A DNA stretch of 64,000 bases from Lonicera japonica (GCA_021464415.1 CM038471.1:75498414-75562413); one strand, 5' to 3'; shown: positions 11,501 through 24,250, counted from the first letter of the stretch. Numbers and translations: made by a program. Notes: a model not told the origin generated them from the letters alone.

Positions 11501-14500
11501 CTCATTATGGGCTGTAAGCTCTACAGAGTATGGTGGCTTAAGTTATACAACTGAGAAGGTTGGTGAAATTCTTTCTATCTCAGGTATGAAATATTACTTC
11601 AAATCATTTTGTGGAACCTTTTCAAATATTCTCTTGGTTGATTGTATTTTTAGATTACAGTAGAAATTCAAGCATAATTGATTGCTATATCTTTGTTGGT
11701 AAAGCTAACGTAGTGTTATGAGTAGAATTTCAGAAAATGAAATTATTTTGATAATTGATGTTATAATTTTGTGATTACAAAGACTCCGGAAGTGGGTATA
11801 AATTGGACGCAAAATAAACCCTAATGTAGCAATATAGGAATCCGAAAAAAGGAAAGAAATAATTAAGGAAATACTCAATTAATACCTATGATATGTTTTG
11901 AACAAAAACAATAAAACAATATCATAACTAAAATAAATTATGCAATCGATCAAAAACCATAAATAATAAAATCTAGATTTCCATAACTCAATTTTTTACC
12001 TTATGTGGATATTTAGAATACAATAAATACCAGTGTGGTCTTTGGTCAAGTGCTGATAACATGTTTATGTCATATATGATGCCATGGGTTCAAATTCTAG
12101 TTCAAGCACTATTCTTATTTCTAAAGCATTAAGGGTAATTTTGTAAATTCAAGTGCAAACCAGAAATTCTCCTCTCACCTCATATACAGTAATAGATGTG
12201 TGCAAGACCTTGGATTAACAGCTTTGTCAATGTTCAGGTTTTGGCCTTTTAGTCTTTCAATTTGCCTTGTATCCACTCGCGGAGAGGATTGTTGGCCCTA
12301 TCATGGTAGCTCGAATTGCAGGCGTAAGCAACCAAACCTCATAAAAGCCCTATTTATTTTATTGTTCTGATTTTTTCCGTAATTTAATGCAGTGCATAAT
12401 TTTCCTCTGTAGGTTATTTCCATACCTCTATTGACAAGTTATCCCTATATAGCCATGCTATCGGGGTTCACCCTCGCATTGGTGTTAAACTGCGCATCTG
12501 TATTGAAGAATGTGTTATCTGTAAGTTCGTTTATAAATATAGAAATATTTTACGGCTTTTCTGACTTTGCGCCCCCATTTTATATGCAAAATGAGATTCA
12601 TAATCGTTAGACTTTCCCCCCTTTACATAAAAACGGGGAGTTAAGTCAAAGGACTGCACTGAAAAGTTACATTGCCCCCCATTTTTTACGTAATTCTTTG
12701 AGATTCACCTGCATGCAAAGTCTAATCGGGTCAGGTAAGTCTAATTCTGCATTAAGAACGGGGCAAAGTCAAAAAGCCCAATAGTTTGTGTACAAAGCCA
12801 ATGCTAAAAGGCTGCTATCATGTTAATACTTCTTTGCACGTTTCTAATTTCGTTTTTATTCAAAAACGTATATTCCAATCAAATAACAATCTTCATGCTC
12901 AATGTTGCTGGTTAGATGTTTCTTAGTTGTATGCACATAGACAATTAGCAATGAGAAATTTGAAATTTTATTGTCTTTGGGAAACTATTTCTGAATGCCA
13001 AGATACCATTATTGTCCTATCAAAGCATGCGTTGGTATTAGTATACCACCAACTTCCCTAAAGATCTTTTGCTTTCATAAAAAGTTGTAAACATGGTTAT
13101 AGCAATGACAATCCTCAGATCATTCCATAATATTATGCCAGTAGTGCAATGCTTGGACTACCTTTAGAAGTTATACCTCGTACCATTGCCAACAAGGGCA
13201 AAGCCAGGAATTTTATTTGCCGGGGGGGAATACCAATACAAAGCTACTCAACAGGCTATGGTCTCTTTGCTAATTCAGCAAACCATATAGATCCCTCTAC
13301 TAACAAAGAAACATCCATTTCATATTCTCGAGTATGAAAAAGAGCTCTTTTGGTTCATTAATCTTGGCCAATAGGCCTAACCTTTGAAATTTCGTTGTGA
13401 TTTGGGTTAATTATTGATTTTGGTTTAGTAATTTTAGTTGGGTTACGTGCAGGTAAAGGTGGCATTTTCCCACCTTAATCTTGAATATGCTTATTTTTAA
13501 TTCTTGGGAAAAGTTAATTATGGTGTGTAACAGTAAATAACTTCTTTTTCAATAAAAGGAAGGTTTTAAGTCTCTTTGTTTTACTAAAAATAACAAAAAA
13601 AAATATATAAAAACCCAAGCCGAGTCTTGTGTGGTGCCGGCACACGTTTTCCTTTGAACAATTATGCCACAGAAGAGTCCATGCAAGCCAAACAGCCAAA
13701 TTTGATCTGTGACTTGCACCACACCTACGCCCATGTGCACAAGGTTGGGACCTTTGGGGTCTAGAAGCTCTAGAAGGTTAGAAGGTGTAATACCTTATAA
13801 ACCCACCAGGTTTCCCACAAAGTTTCAATGTGGGAAGAATCTTCATTTCTTAAACTCTCATTTTTCCATTTCAAGTAGCTCACTTTGAGTGACAATTTCT
13901 CATTCACTCGATATTCATTTTGAGCAAATAAATATACCACTTCAATGTACTCACGGAGGAGAACATGAATCAATAATTATTTTCTAAAACTGATTGCACG
14001 GTTTTAAATAAACTCGCTCTAAAAATGGCCAAAAAATTAACTAATTTTCCAACAAAAACACCCCAACCCCCGGTGAGATTGAAACTCGGGATTTCCTGGA
14101 TCCTGTTGACACCTTTACCACTAGGGTGGGAAATTATATATTGTGACCATTATTTAAACGTTATCTCTCGTATTCGTCATGCTTATAGTTAATTGCCTTT
14201 GAAAATCCCTCCCGCCACCCCCCTCCCTCCCTGTCCCACTAATATTTACTATTTTATTATATTTTTGAGTTTTAATATTTTTTTGTATTTCCTCAGGTTT
14301 GCATTCAAACTGCGACATTTGTACTTCAAAACAAAGCTGTGGTACTGTTCCTATCATTGTGAACCTTTTCAATTAAATCTTCATTTTCTTAAAAAAAATC
14401 GTGTAATAATAATTTTTTTTGGTCCATTATGATACAATAATAATAACAGGACCAACACCAAAGAGGTGCTGCTAATGGCATTTCCATGACTGCTATGTCC

Positions 14501-16394
14501 CTTTTTAAAGCATTCGGCCCGGCAGGTGGAGGAGCACTGTGAGTTTCCTCTCAAATTATTAATCTTTCTTGTATTTGTTTATCTAGTATTTGCGCAAGGA
14601 AAACCATTTATAGTGTGTTCCCAATACCAAGTGAGCTGCATTTGATCAATTCAAATTCGATTGAAGAAACAAAAACTATAAAAGAAAGAGTAAAGAAATT
14701 ACTGCTTTGAGACATCTCAACTGGTCAAATTCAATCATCTCCTTTCCACGACTGCCCCAAAGAACAACTTAAAGTGATAAATATTATTGAGATTTTAAAA
14801 TGAAAGAACGCCTCTCCTATCTTTTTACCAAAACATCCAGTATTTCTAGAAAAAAGCACAAACAAGATTAATGTTAAGTTAAATAAGAAATAGTTAGATC
14901 CTCTTCATAATAAGTACAAGTACAGCATTGCTGTCTAAGGCACACGAGGAACCTTTCTCTCTCAGTGAAAACAAGAGAGTTTCCTCTTACTCACTAAAAA
15001 AAGTGAAAGAAGCAAAAACGAGGAAACTTGTGACGGTGTTGCATTGTGGAACCAATTAATATGTTGCTTTCTTTTACTGACACTTGATGGACTATGGTTG
15101 TATGGAATATTAGGATATTTTTGTTTCTATTGTACTCATTCAATAGTTCATCAAGAAAAAACACTTCTTTTGACCTCTTGTTAGCTCGCCACATGAATAT
15201 TAATGTTTTGGAAACTACTACCAAATTGTTCCCAAATTAGAACGGCCTCCAATTATCAAATTTATGCTCTCATGCAAAGTTTCACTTCATAAAATATCTG
15301 GTAAAAACAGGCACTAACTACTTATGGAGGATAACAAAAACAATAATATCTAGTTGTGATCTTTGCTGTTACTGATATTCCTCTTCCCTCTTGTTAAAAA
15401 TCTCACAACATGCAAATTTAGAGACATATTCATTCAGAAATATTGCAGATTCACTGCACTCGTGTAGCATATTTAGCCTACATTATTCATTGGTGTATGA
15501 AACCATATCAGACTTGGGCTATTTGTCGATTGCTGATACTTTTCAAATCTTTTCATGTTAGTATCCCGATTCTTTTTCTTATGTTGTTTGGTTTTTGCAG
15601 CTTTTCGTGGGCACAAGGTCGTCTAAATGCTTCCTTCCTTCCAGGTTAGTCTTTCTAATAATAATTTTTTTTTCCTGGTAACTTTTGTTGCTAACTTGTT
15701 CCGTTTCCAGAAGCAAAAAGTATCAATCACTCCCTCTGTCTTAAATTAAATCCCACTTTAACTTTAGCAGATGGGGTTTACATGAAATTAATTATGAGTC
15801 TTTCAAAAAAAATAAAATTTAATTAGTAAAATTAATTTTTGGACATAATGAATGCCTTCAATTACAAGGCCCATTTCCTTTTATGGACATAATGAATGTA
15901 CCAAATGGCGCAAATAGAAAATAAGTTGTCTTATTGACCTTTGATTGGATTGAAAGTAGCATCTTCTAAAAAAGTAAAAAGGTTAAAGTGAGACTATTAA
16001 TTTGAGGAGGGATTATTCATTGTTCCTCTGAAGTTCCCCACTGGGAACACATCTTGGAGACACAGTGATGTATTGCTAGTACATTGGTCACGAGTAGGCT
16101 TTATGCAAAATCTAATGTTGATGAATGCATAAGTGACGCATACTGTGTCCTTAAAAGTTGTCCCGACCTAAATTGTGTCGGCCAGTTATTATCATATTTT
16201 TAAATTATTCTACGTTCTACATCGCTAACGCTTTTTAAAAATTTTAATTTCATTCCGTTGTGAAAAGCTTTTAACAACTTATATCTTTTATTTGGAATGC
16301 AGGTAACCAGATGGTATTCTTTGTGCTGAACTTGGTTGAGGCTCTTGGAGTGCTTATGACTTTCAAACCATTTTTGGTTCAACGCCAACAATAG
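5594..16394 (+). CDS. ZIFL-type major facilitator transporter, copy 1
   Basis: Membrane carrier of the ZINC-INDUCED FACILITATOR-LIKE family (MFS, 12 membrane helices). Plant members export organic ligands or ions such as nicotianamine and potassium at the tonoplast or plasma membrane, and affect Zn/Fe tolerance. Exons: 5594-5735, 6994-7034, 7943-8003, 8111-8213, 8305-8407, 8540-8593, 8682-8744, 9476-9525, 9603-9678, 9970-10179, 11496-11583, 12238-12323, 12413-12520, 14297-14341, 14450-14538, 15601-15644, 16303-16394. All junctions are GT-AG and in phase, giving 484 residues. Visible marks are the family CPGC motif (17-20), MFS motif [12 protein letters not shown] (96-107), the antiporter-type [10 protein letters not shown] (176-185), a His/Asp-containing central loop after residue 232, and QRGAANG in the C-terminal half. 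The ATG has a purine at -3 and G at +4. No break was seen. Substrate and membrane are inferred from the family only. Confidence 0.93.
9171..9262. repeat. Intron 7 foldback, copy 1
   Basis: Arms ATTGTTATTGCCAGAGCA and TGCTCTGGAAATAGCAAT pair over 15 of 18 positions around a roughly 50-nt loop containing GCACATATATGC. The copy 2 version (50,322-50,406) pairs better. Confidence 0.4.
15730..16011. mobile_element. Stowaway-like MITE in intron 16, copy 1
   Basis: The left end CTCCCTCTGTCTTAAATTAA and the right end AATTTGAGGAGGG form long imperfect inverted repeats: TCCCACTTTAAC inside the left pairs with GTTAAAGTGAGA on the right. CTCCCTC ends are typical of Stowaway/Tc1-mariner MITEs. It is present in copy 2 too, so it predates the duplication. 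Confidence 0.6.
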
Positions 16395-17359
16395 AAGAGT
16401 GATTATTCATTCATTACTATTACTAGGCTAGGCTCATTGGCTATATATATATATGTGTGTTTTATATATTGGTTATGGGTTCTCTATTTTAATGCAACTT
16501 CAACCAGTTTTATTGCCATGGTTTTGTTACGGACCGGTCTGTAACCAGACTGCACTTTGATGGCCTGCTTTAGTAGTAAGTGAAAATGTTAAACTCCCTC
16601 CATCTCAAATTGAGAGGCCGCTTTGACTTTAGTATTTTTTAAGAAAACATAATTAGTGACAAAAATAAAAAATACAAGTTATTATTGTGAAATTTGAAAA
16701 GGAGGAAATTCTCCATATCTTATTCAAATCACTAGAGTCAGATAATATCTAAATTGAACTTGTGCATATCACCCCACTATTCTATTATATGAGATCTAGT
16801 GCTCGTTTGGTTCGAATTTTTTTGTTCCTGAAACTTAAAATGGTAGATTCACATGAAAAGTTTGAATCACTTTAACTTGTCTTGACATTAACTATAGTAA
16901 ACTCTTAGTATAAATTTATCAATTTAGTACTACGTGGGAGAACGAACTAAATGTGGAACCAAACTAGCACTTCCAAGTAAAATGCAGTATTTTTAATGAC
17001 TGAAAAAAGAGAATCGGGAATCTTATTTGTAACCCTATCCCCCAAAGTAGGGGTCACATTTAACAAGTGAAACTTTTGAGTGAAATTTTGAAAACAAATG
17101 AAATCAGGAATAATGACCTTAATTAGTAACATACAATAACAATAGCAAGTTTAGTTTTGCTCATTGAATATATGTCGAAATTAATTACTGCATTCTTTTT
17201 TAAAGAATTGTTAAGCGGATAAATACTAATTTTGGTAGACGACAGTGAGATATATACTCTTTAATTAAGAAAGAAAATCGGGTTGGCCAATGGGGAAATT
17301 AATCATGCTTCATCTAGCTAGGATGGACATATCCGATTGTGTTATATAAAATTAAATAC
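16395..17359. other. Downstream of ZIFL copy 1
   Basis: AT-rich flank with no gene recognised. A Stowaway-type end (CTCCCTCCATCTCAAATTGA, from about 16,593) begins without a matching partner, probably a truncated MITE. The region 17,183-17,310 is missing from unit 2, between short direct repeats GAAATTAAT. Confidence 0.5.
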
Positions 17360-17362
17360 TTA

Positions 17363-17647
17363 GGCTCCGTTTGATTGCAAGGTGGAAAAGGAAAATAAAT
17401 TGAATTAGTTTTGGTAAAAAGATGGAAAATAAGTTGAGTGATAGAAGTGATATCCTCTTGATTTTTAAGTTTTTCCATGAAGAAATTTTCTTTGCTTGGT
17501 GGTGAGTAAAAATTTTCCACCAAAAATATTGAAGGATGGGGGATATATACTCATAAAATGAGTAACATCTCTCACCTTATTTTCTATCTTTTCACACAAA
17601 TTAATTAAATTTATTTTCTTTTTCCATCTTTGCAATCAAACGGAGCC
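17363..17647. mobile_element. Tourist-like (PIF/Harbinger) MITE, unit 1 only
   Basis: 285 bp with inverted ends GGCTCCGTTTGATTGCAA and TTGCAATCAAACGGAGCC, flanked by TTA on both sides (17,360-17,362 and 17,648-17,650). Unit 2 shows the uninterrupted site with a single TTA at 58,334-58,336. The insertion is therefore clean and happened after the duplication, or was segregating at that time. Confidence 0.88.
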
Positions 17648-17650
17648 TTA

Positions 17651-18750
17651 ATATCTAATCATACCTCTCTGTCATGTGTATTCCCCCTTACTATGCATAT
17701 ATATTCTCTCTCATCTCTCACTCTCCAAATTATATCGTGCGTGCGCTCTCTCATTATTCCCCGTCTCTCTCCCTCTCTCTTCATTTATATTAAAAGAGAA
17801 AAAAAAACAAAACGTACCTTTTTTATGATGAATTATTTATATAAAAAGACTTCATATTTTTTACTTGCTAGATTTAACGTGTATAGAAATAACTCTATGA
17901 CATCATAAATGAAAAATAAATATTACATTAGAACTTTCAATTGGCACATAATTAAGCGTAGGCCAAAGACCGGTATAACCAATACTATCTTGATCTAAAA
18001 ACTCCAATCTCATTTTGCTATCCTCTTTGCATGTTTGTATTTGCTAATTTTATGATTGACTTTACTCTTCAGGTTTCTTCTTTGTCAAAATAATAGTAAT
18101 AATATCAAGAACGCAAAAACAATAAAAATATGAATGGAAAAAAAAATTAAATAATAAGAATATTGATCGGTCATATTAAAATCTAAAAAAATGCCTTACA
18201 AAGCTTAGCAAAAGAACCATATTATCTAACGAAGCAGACGATAGGGTGCATCGAATACATCAAAATGCAAATAATTTGTACGTGTAATGCAAATTCAGCA
18301 AACTGAAACGATATTTTCCTTGGAGATACACATGCAATATATTTATATATAGATGGGGAAATAGAAGAAGATAAAGAGGCAGAAAAAGCGAAAAGGCTTA
18401 TGCCTTTTGGCCTCTTAACGAGATCACTCTAATTTTTAAAACCCTTGGACTCTTGAATGATAAAAAAAAGGAAGAAGTGACATAAATATTGAATTAGTTA
18501 ATGAAATATATAGAATTAATACATATTAATAAAATAAATACATTTAATATATATTAATGATGTATTAAATAGAAGAATTTCCTTCAAAATACTATTATTT
18601 AATTTAATAGATAGATATTATCTCCTTCTCCTCTTATTATTCCCCTTGCATAATTTTTTTTTTCTCACCTGTTGTGTTTCTCCCTGTTCCCTCTTCGTGT
18701 CATCTCCTTTCTCATTCCAAAAGTTTACTAGTTTAATTTTTTATGATATG
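17651..18750. other. Intergenic after the MITE, unit 1
   Basis: AT-rich sequence shared with 58,337-59,439. No gene, RNA or transposon end recognised. Confidence 0.5.
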
Positions 18751-19207
18751 TGTTAAAACTAAAGGAGAAAAGTGAATGAAATTTCTAGAATAAGTTTATT
18801 TTTGTTCTTACACGTCTACACATATTTATGCAAGGAGAATGATGCATAAATCCTGGCATATAATAGAGCATAAATCATGGGATATAAATCTAATTTCATG
18901 ATTTATGTGATATGATGAATATTTTGTCAATCCCATGATTTATGGGATCGACACAAGCTAGAGCATGGATGACGAACATGCCTAGATTGAATACCTTATT
19001 ACTAAGAGATATTTTATCACTCCTCCTCAAATTGAAAGAGGCGTGACACCAAAATCAATTTACACTAAAATATGTAGTTCTATAGTTTAGAAATTGCTCC
19101 CTCTTACTCGAATTGCTTCCTTTATAGTTGAAGTGTGCATGCCCAAAACAAAACTTCACTTCTGTGTTAGGCCAATATTATAACACAGCCAGAAGAAAAC
19201 TTGGCAG
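18751..19207 (-). mobile_element. TRIM-like element, truncated at the duplication edge (unit 1)
   Basis: Contains one LTR (about 18,751-18,955) matching the LTR at 59,440-59,642, plus the first ~250 bp of the interior. Similarity is lost around 19,190-19,207, so the duplication junction falls inside this element. No open frame is seen. Confidence 0.5.
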
Positions 19208-19640
19208 TTCATTATAAAATACGAAAGTTCTATTAAAAAAATTTATCTTAAAATATGCGTAATAAGTGTCCATAAAGATGTTATTGAAATGCTCGAGAAA
19301 TAATTCATTTATTTATTCGGTCAATTACCATATACCTTAGTATATAAATTATATAATTCATTACATTGTGCACAACAAAGAAATAAATAGAGCAAAAACA
19401 AAATTAGAAGAACCGAAGAAAGAAATTAAGGATTAATTTGGGTTGTCTTTTTGAAATTCTTTTTGGACTAATTCATGGTAAATGCAAAATACTCATTTTC
19501 TTCCGAGTTGAGTTAACAAGATATTCTAAAATTAACAATGGGGGTAACGAAAAGTTTTAGCGAGAAAGTTCTTTCTTTTTTTTCTAAACTCAAACCACAA
19601 AAAATACTGAGAAATTAGAATCTTGTTGGAGGGACGCTAA
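19208..19640. other. AT-rich spacer between duplication units
   Basis: No gene or known repeat recognised. It may be the 3' tail of the LINE fragment that follows on the minus strand. Confidence 0.4.
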
Positions 19641-19649
19641 CAAGAAGCC

Positions 19650-20510
19650 TGTCGCCTCCTCTAACCAACATTGGGAGTCTAACACAGAACTGGCTTGTCT
19701 CGCAAGGCAGTGGCGACGTCATTACCACCATGACGAGTGAAATACCATTTACAAGGACCTAAATTCGATAACAATCTTATAATATCGTCTATTACATGCC
19801 CTAACGGACCTAAAGAACTAGTATTGGTATTGATTAAATTAATAATAGCTAGAGTGTCCCCTTCAAAGATGAAATTACGAAATGGATAACCACCCACAAA
19901 ATTGACAGCAACAAGCACTGTAATAGCCTCTGCCGAAGACGGTTAGCTTGAGCTTTAAATTTCTTACAGAGACCCGCTATGAATGACCTTTTCACATTTC
20001 GAGCTACCACACCAACATAAATTGACTGAGAATTTATAAATGTAGCTGCGTCAAAATTGACCTTTATCCATTTTCAAGGGGGAAGCTGCCAATGGTATTG
20101 AGACCCGGCTATGGGGGCATGAGGGATTTGCTGCCCAATACCTTTGAAGGAAATTAGCAGCCATAGTCGCTATGGCCCTTGGGTCCAGTTTTTTCCCTTT
20201 AAAAACACGCGCATTTCGGCTGCACCAAATTTGCCACAAGCATATAATAGTGTTAATTCCTTGCATTCTCTCTTCAAACCATATAAAAAAAGTGAACAGA
20301 TCCTCTGTACTCCAATTCGCAGTATTAATAGACAAAGAAATTCAACCCATAATAAAATAGGGAACAAGATGCAATCGGGCATTTAAATAAAGCATGGACC
20401 ATGTCCTCTACATTCAAGTCACAAAGGAGGCATTTATCATTGAAGTTCTATGAAAACTCTCCTTGGGAAACGAGACCTTTTTTAGAAAAACATTCAAACT
20501 TCTATGAAAA
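19650..20510 (-). pseudogene. LINE-derived zf-RVT and RNase H pseudogene
   Basis: On the minus strand, reading from 20,510 down, a zf-RVT zinc finger (KCLLCDLNVEDMVHALFKC) is followed by a link with ICLWQIWCSRNARVFKGK. Then comes a plant LINE-type RNase H (RVT_3) stretch with FRNFIFEGDTLAIINLIN, LGHVIDDIIRLLS and HGGNDVATAL. This is the usual C-terminal order of plant LINE ORF2 proteins. Stops and frameshifts break it, and the reverse transcriptase upstream is absent. It spans the junction between the two duplication units. Confidence 0.75.
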
Positions 20511-20588
20511 AATTACAATTTGTATGAAATTAAATTCTTTTATGTGTAAATAAATCGAGCGCACCTTAAATTTGTTTATGCCAGTGAT

Positions 20589-22037
20589 TTTCTGTAACAA
20601 TAATATTTGCTACAAAACCATATAATTGAAATTATGGTATGGTTTTAGATTATATTGTTTGGATGCTAAAACATCATGTTTTTGGAATTCTATTAAAACT
20701 CTAAAACCACAAATTCTATGAGATTGAATTTCATAATAAGAGTATAGTTTTCTAATTCTCATTATCATGGAATTCATAAAAATACCTTTAATTATCATCG
20801 CCCACTTCGCCTCCACCCTCACCAAACCCCCCGTCCCTATGCGCCCAACCACGTCAGTAACCCATCCGCACCCCGTCCCCTACCATCCCCCACCCCACCC
20901 CTTTCATATAAGCTTCCGCCAACCCCCACACCCCCGTTCCTTTAACCCCCTTCCACTTGTGCACAATGTACGACACCTTATCTCCCTCTCCCCCACAAAA
21001 AACCAACCCAAACCAACCCAACTAACCCCTACGACACCCACACCCTTCCGCATATGACAAACTAATTTTTTTTAAGCAACCAACAGTTTATCAATATAAC
21101 ATATATATATATATATATATGTATATGTATATTTATGTACACGGTAAATACATGTACGCATATGCATGTATAATATATATATATATATAACTTCTATTGG
21201 TATCGGTTACTGTCGCCACCCATTGACGGAACTTTGATGACTGCTGCAAAAATTCTGGTAATCTTACCGGAGCTCCGTTGATCGTCGTCAAAGTTTGGGT
21301 GACCATTGTTGGAACTCAAGCGAGGTGGCGAGAGCTCTAACAATGATTGTCGAAATAACAACAGGTGGCGGCAATGAATGGTGCAAACCGTCTCTTTAGA
21401 ATTTGAGATAATAATTTAGAAATTAGCCAAGCAAAGAATTTTCAAATTCTAAGAGTATCTCCAATGGGATAATCGAAATAACAATTATAATCAATTTTAA
21501 CAATGTTCGCTAAAAACATTACTCCAATGGTATAATTAAATGTTAGCAAACTTTTAACCAATAATCAAATCTACTCCTTTTATGATCAAAGTTAACAATC
21601 TTCTTCAATAACCAAAATGATGGACCCACTAATTCTATTGGGTGAAAGAGAATTTTTTTCAAATTTAAATCACCTTTCCTTCCTTTTTTTTAAAACAAAA
21701 TTCAAACTGTTTAATTTGTGACCAATCAATATAATGACCCCTAGAAATTTGATTATTAAGAAAAAAATAGTCATTAGGGAGGACTACATATATAACTTTA
21801 ACAACTTACTAAATGAATAATTAAAAATCATTTCAATTTTGAGATTTTTTTATTTATTCAATTTTGGTTATTCCATTGGAGATGCTCTAATAGAATTCTA
21901 AATGAAAGTTACATACAATCCAAACAATGGTATTGCAATTTTATGACATTGTAATTCTTGGAATTGCAATTTCATATAATTACAATTATAATAGAATTTT
22001 AAAATTGTGAAACCAAACTCACCTTTAATAATTTTAA
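20589..22037. mobile_element. AT-rich non-autonomous repeat, unit 2
   Basis: Counterpart of 291-1707 with the left terminus deleted. It includes the C-rich block at 20,790-21,050 and the nested MITE at 21,453-21,887. No coding capacity. Confidence 0.4.
21453..21887. mobile_element. Nested MITE, unit 2 copy
   Basis: 435 bp with ends GAGTATCTCCAATGG and CCATTGGAGATGCTC (14 of 15 complementary), flanked by TAA at 21,450-21,452 and 21,888-21,890. The 3-bp TAA duplication suggests a PIF/Harbinger-type MITE. Confidence 0.7.
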
Positions 22038-22713
22038 TGTGCTTTTCGTGCTAAATGACATGGACATACCTAGTTGGTTAACGAAATAAAATTTAACAAT
22101 AGATAAATAAATAAAGGGGGCTGCTATTAACGCACACCAAATAACTCTCTAACACTTCATTATTCACTAACACAGTTCAAGTACATATTTTATCTTCTAA
22201 CACTCCCAACACTCCCATATCTAATTTTAAAATTAAATAATATTAATTAATCTTAATAAATATAATTTATGTTTAAACAAAGACATAATTTAACTAACCT
22301 ACAAACACTCTCAAACACTCCCACCTTACCTTTCAAAACACACCTAATTTGAAAAAGAGAAAGACAGACCTAGCTTGATCCCTCATCCCTTCTTCTCTCT
22401 TCTTCATCATTAATCCATCATCCCTTCTTATTTCTTTATCTTCTTCACTATGACACATATACATACTACTCAGAGCGGCTTGGGATCTTCAAATTATTCC
22501 GTCCTTCTTTGCTCTATGTTTCTCCACACACTTAGGTTTTATTTCTTCTTCCTTTTTTTATTTCTTCAAATTATTTCGTCCCTCTTCAAATGATACTAAT
22601 TTTCATAATAAATTAAGGTGACAGTTTCTCCAGTGTCATGTACCCCACTATTCACAATTCAAATTAACAGTATTTCACAATCCAAATTAAGGTGAAATTT
22701 AAGAAAGCCCAGC

Positions 22714-24250
22714 TGTGAGAATCCGCAAATGCGACCCCCGGGTCTCGATCCCGTTCTTGGGCGTCTGAAACATCGGAGAGGATTCCGTCGTTCCATTTGC
22801 TTCAATTGGTTGATAATTCCTATCAAGTGTCCCTGTGTTCTATTTCTAGATGCAAGAGGGTTCATTCAGAGTCGCCAATACGTTTTACGAGAAAACAGAC
22901 AAAACAGTTGTGTAAAAGAAAAAGCTACAGATAAGCCTTTCTTTACACGTTTGTCTACGAAACCAGGATTTTATAGGGTTTGGGAACTATATTACGGTTT
23001 GGGAAGGTATTAAGCACCCATTCCGCCCTTTCGGTCTCTAGTGGTCTTATATGTTTATTTCATGTTGAAAAACTTGGATGCTTTTACTGACAGTCTACTA
23101 CTTTTCAAGTGAAAACTTTAATTTCTGGGAAAAACGAGAAAAGGATAAAAAAAACCTTTGTGTTCCGAGATCCAATATTTTTGTTTTGAAAGATGTAAAT
23201 ACGAGTGATAAAAAGTTGTTTTATTTCAAATAAAGTTTTTCGTATTATCTCTCGGATAACAACGGTTTTTCTCGAGTTTTAATTTATTTTGGAAAAGCTT
23301 GGATCTTTGTATCGGGACTAATTTTAATATGGAATTAGAACTCTTGAGGGGAGTTCTACCAGACATATTACAGTCTATGAAAGAGATAAGATACACCGGG
23401 TTTTTAATTCCTAAGTAGGTTTTACCGGTCCGAGTTTTGAAAACAGAATTTTGTCCGGACGATAATGTACTTATTCTTCTGATTTTGCAAATGGTTTTAT
23501 CAGGGTCTTTTGTTTTGAAAATAGTAGACTACTTTGTAACTTGGCAATAAGTCTATTCAAATAAAATGTGGACAGAACAACAGGAGTAAAACAAGTACAC
23601 AGATGTATAATTTAAATACTAGAAGAGACTTTCTTTACCTTCTCGACGAGAATAATAATAAGAAAGAAAATATAATGCGGCAGAGAGATCTCCGGCGATA
23701 ATGATCTTTTCCTTCTTCATATATTTCCGAGAATTCGATTCCAAAAACGGGACACGTCGAGTATCGGGAATAGATTCGATAATTCCTCATAAATAAGATT
23801 ATAACAGAAGATACTTGACGAAAGACTAGAAAATCAGATATAAGCCAATAATTCTTCAATTCCAAATTGCTGTCCTTGAACCCTTAGGGGTGTTGGCCTA
23901 TTTATAGTGCTCGGGGAAGAATGTCGCGCGACACTTCCCCAGAAAGGGCATGTGTCGCGCGACAATGTGTACCATGTCGCGCGACAAACGGCTAAAGTGA
24001 TGTTTCTGACAGACTGATGTGTCAGAGAGTGGGTGGTCTGGTGTCAGAAGGGTTTGTCGCGCGACACAAGGGAGATTGTCGCGCGACATACTCATTTGTC
24101 GTGAGACAATTCCCCTTAAAAATATGTTTATTTGGCCAACAAACCCTTTCGGGGTAGTTTCGGGTGCTCGGGTGGGTCCCGGTCTCCAAAAACAGTAGTT
24201 CTCGTAGGTCGTTAGGGTTCTTGCGGGGGTCACGGATCGGGGTGTCTACA
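22714..24250 (-). repeat. 3' LTR of the Tat/Ogre element
   Basis: 1,537 bp, the same length as the partner LTR. On the minus strand it starts TGTAGACACCCCG and ends TTCTCACA. A minus-strand TATA box (CTATAAATAG, 23,898-23,907) is preceded by six copies of the palindrome TGTCGCGCGACA or near variants. A polypurine tract GTCGAGAGGGTC lies just before it (24,251-24,262, complement). Confidence 0.93.
23898..24108 (-). promoter_or_regulatory. LTR promoter: TATA box plus six TGTCGCGCGACA palindromes
   Basis: TATA at 23,898-23,907. Palindromes at 23,922-23,933, 23,953-23,964, 23,975-23,986, 24,055-24,066, 24,077-24,088 and a degenerate one at 24,097-24,108. Start-to-start spacings are 31, 22, 80, 22 and 20 bp, mostly near whole helical turns. 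The dense CpG core suggests a dimeric protein site or a methylation-sensitive element; this is inference. Confidence 0.7.

Larger units (their letters stand above)
62..19207. repeat. Segmental tandem duplication, unit 1
   Basis: This segment matches roughly 20,400-59,899 in the same order and orientation once the 20.3 kb retroelement of unit 2 is removed. It holds a LINE zinc-finger remnant, an AT-rich repeat, a MULE, the first ZIFL gene and part of a TRIM-like element. Similarity starts abruptly near 62 and fades near 19,190-19,207. Bases 1-61 have no counterpart at the start of unit 2. Exons differ by only about 2 percent between units, while the transposon portions differ more. Breakpoints are eye estimates, good to some tens of bases. 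Confidence 0.9.

Noticed and set aside
16593..16700. Second Stowaway MITE downstream of ZIFL copy 1
   Set aside because: Only one CTCCCTCC-type end is visible; without the partner end and TA duplication it was not annotated as an element.
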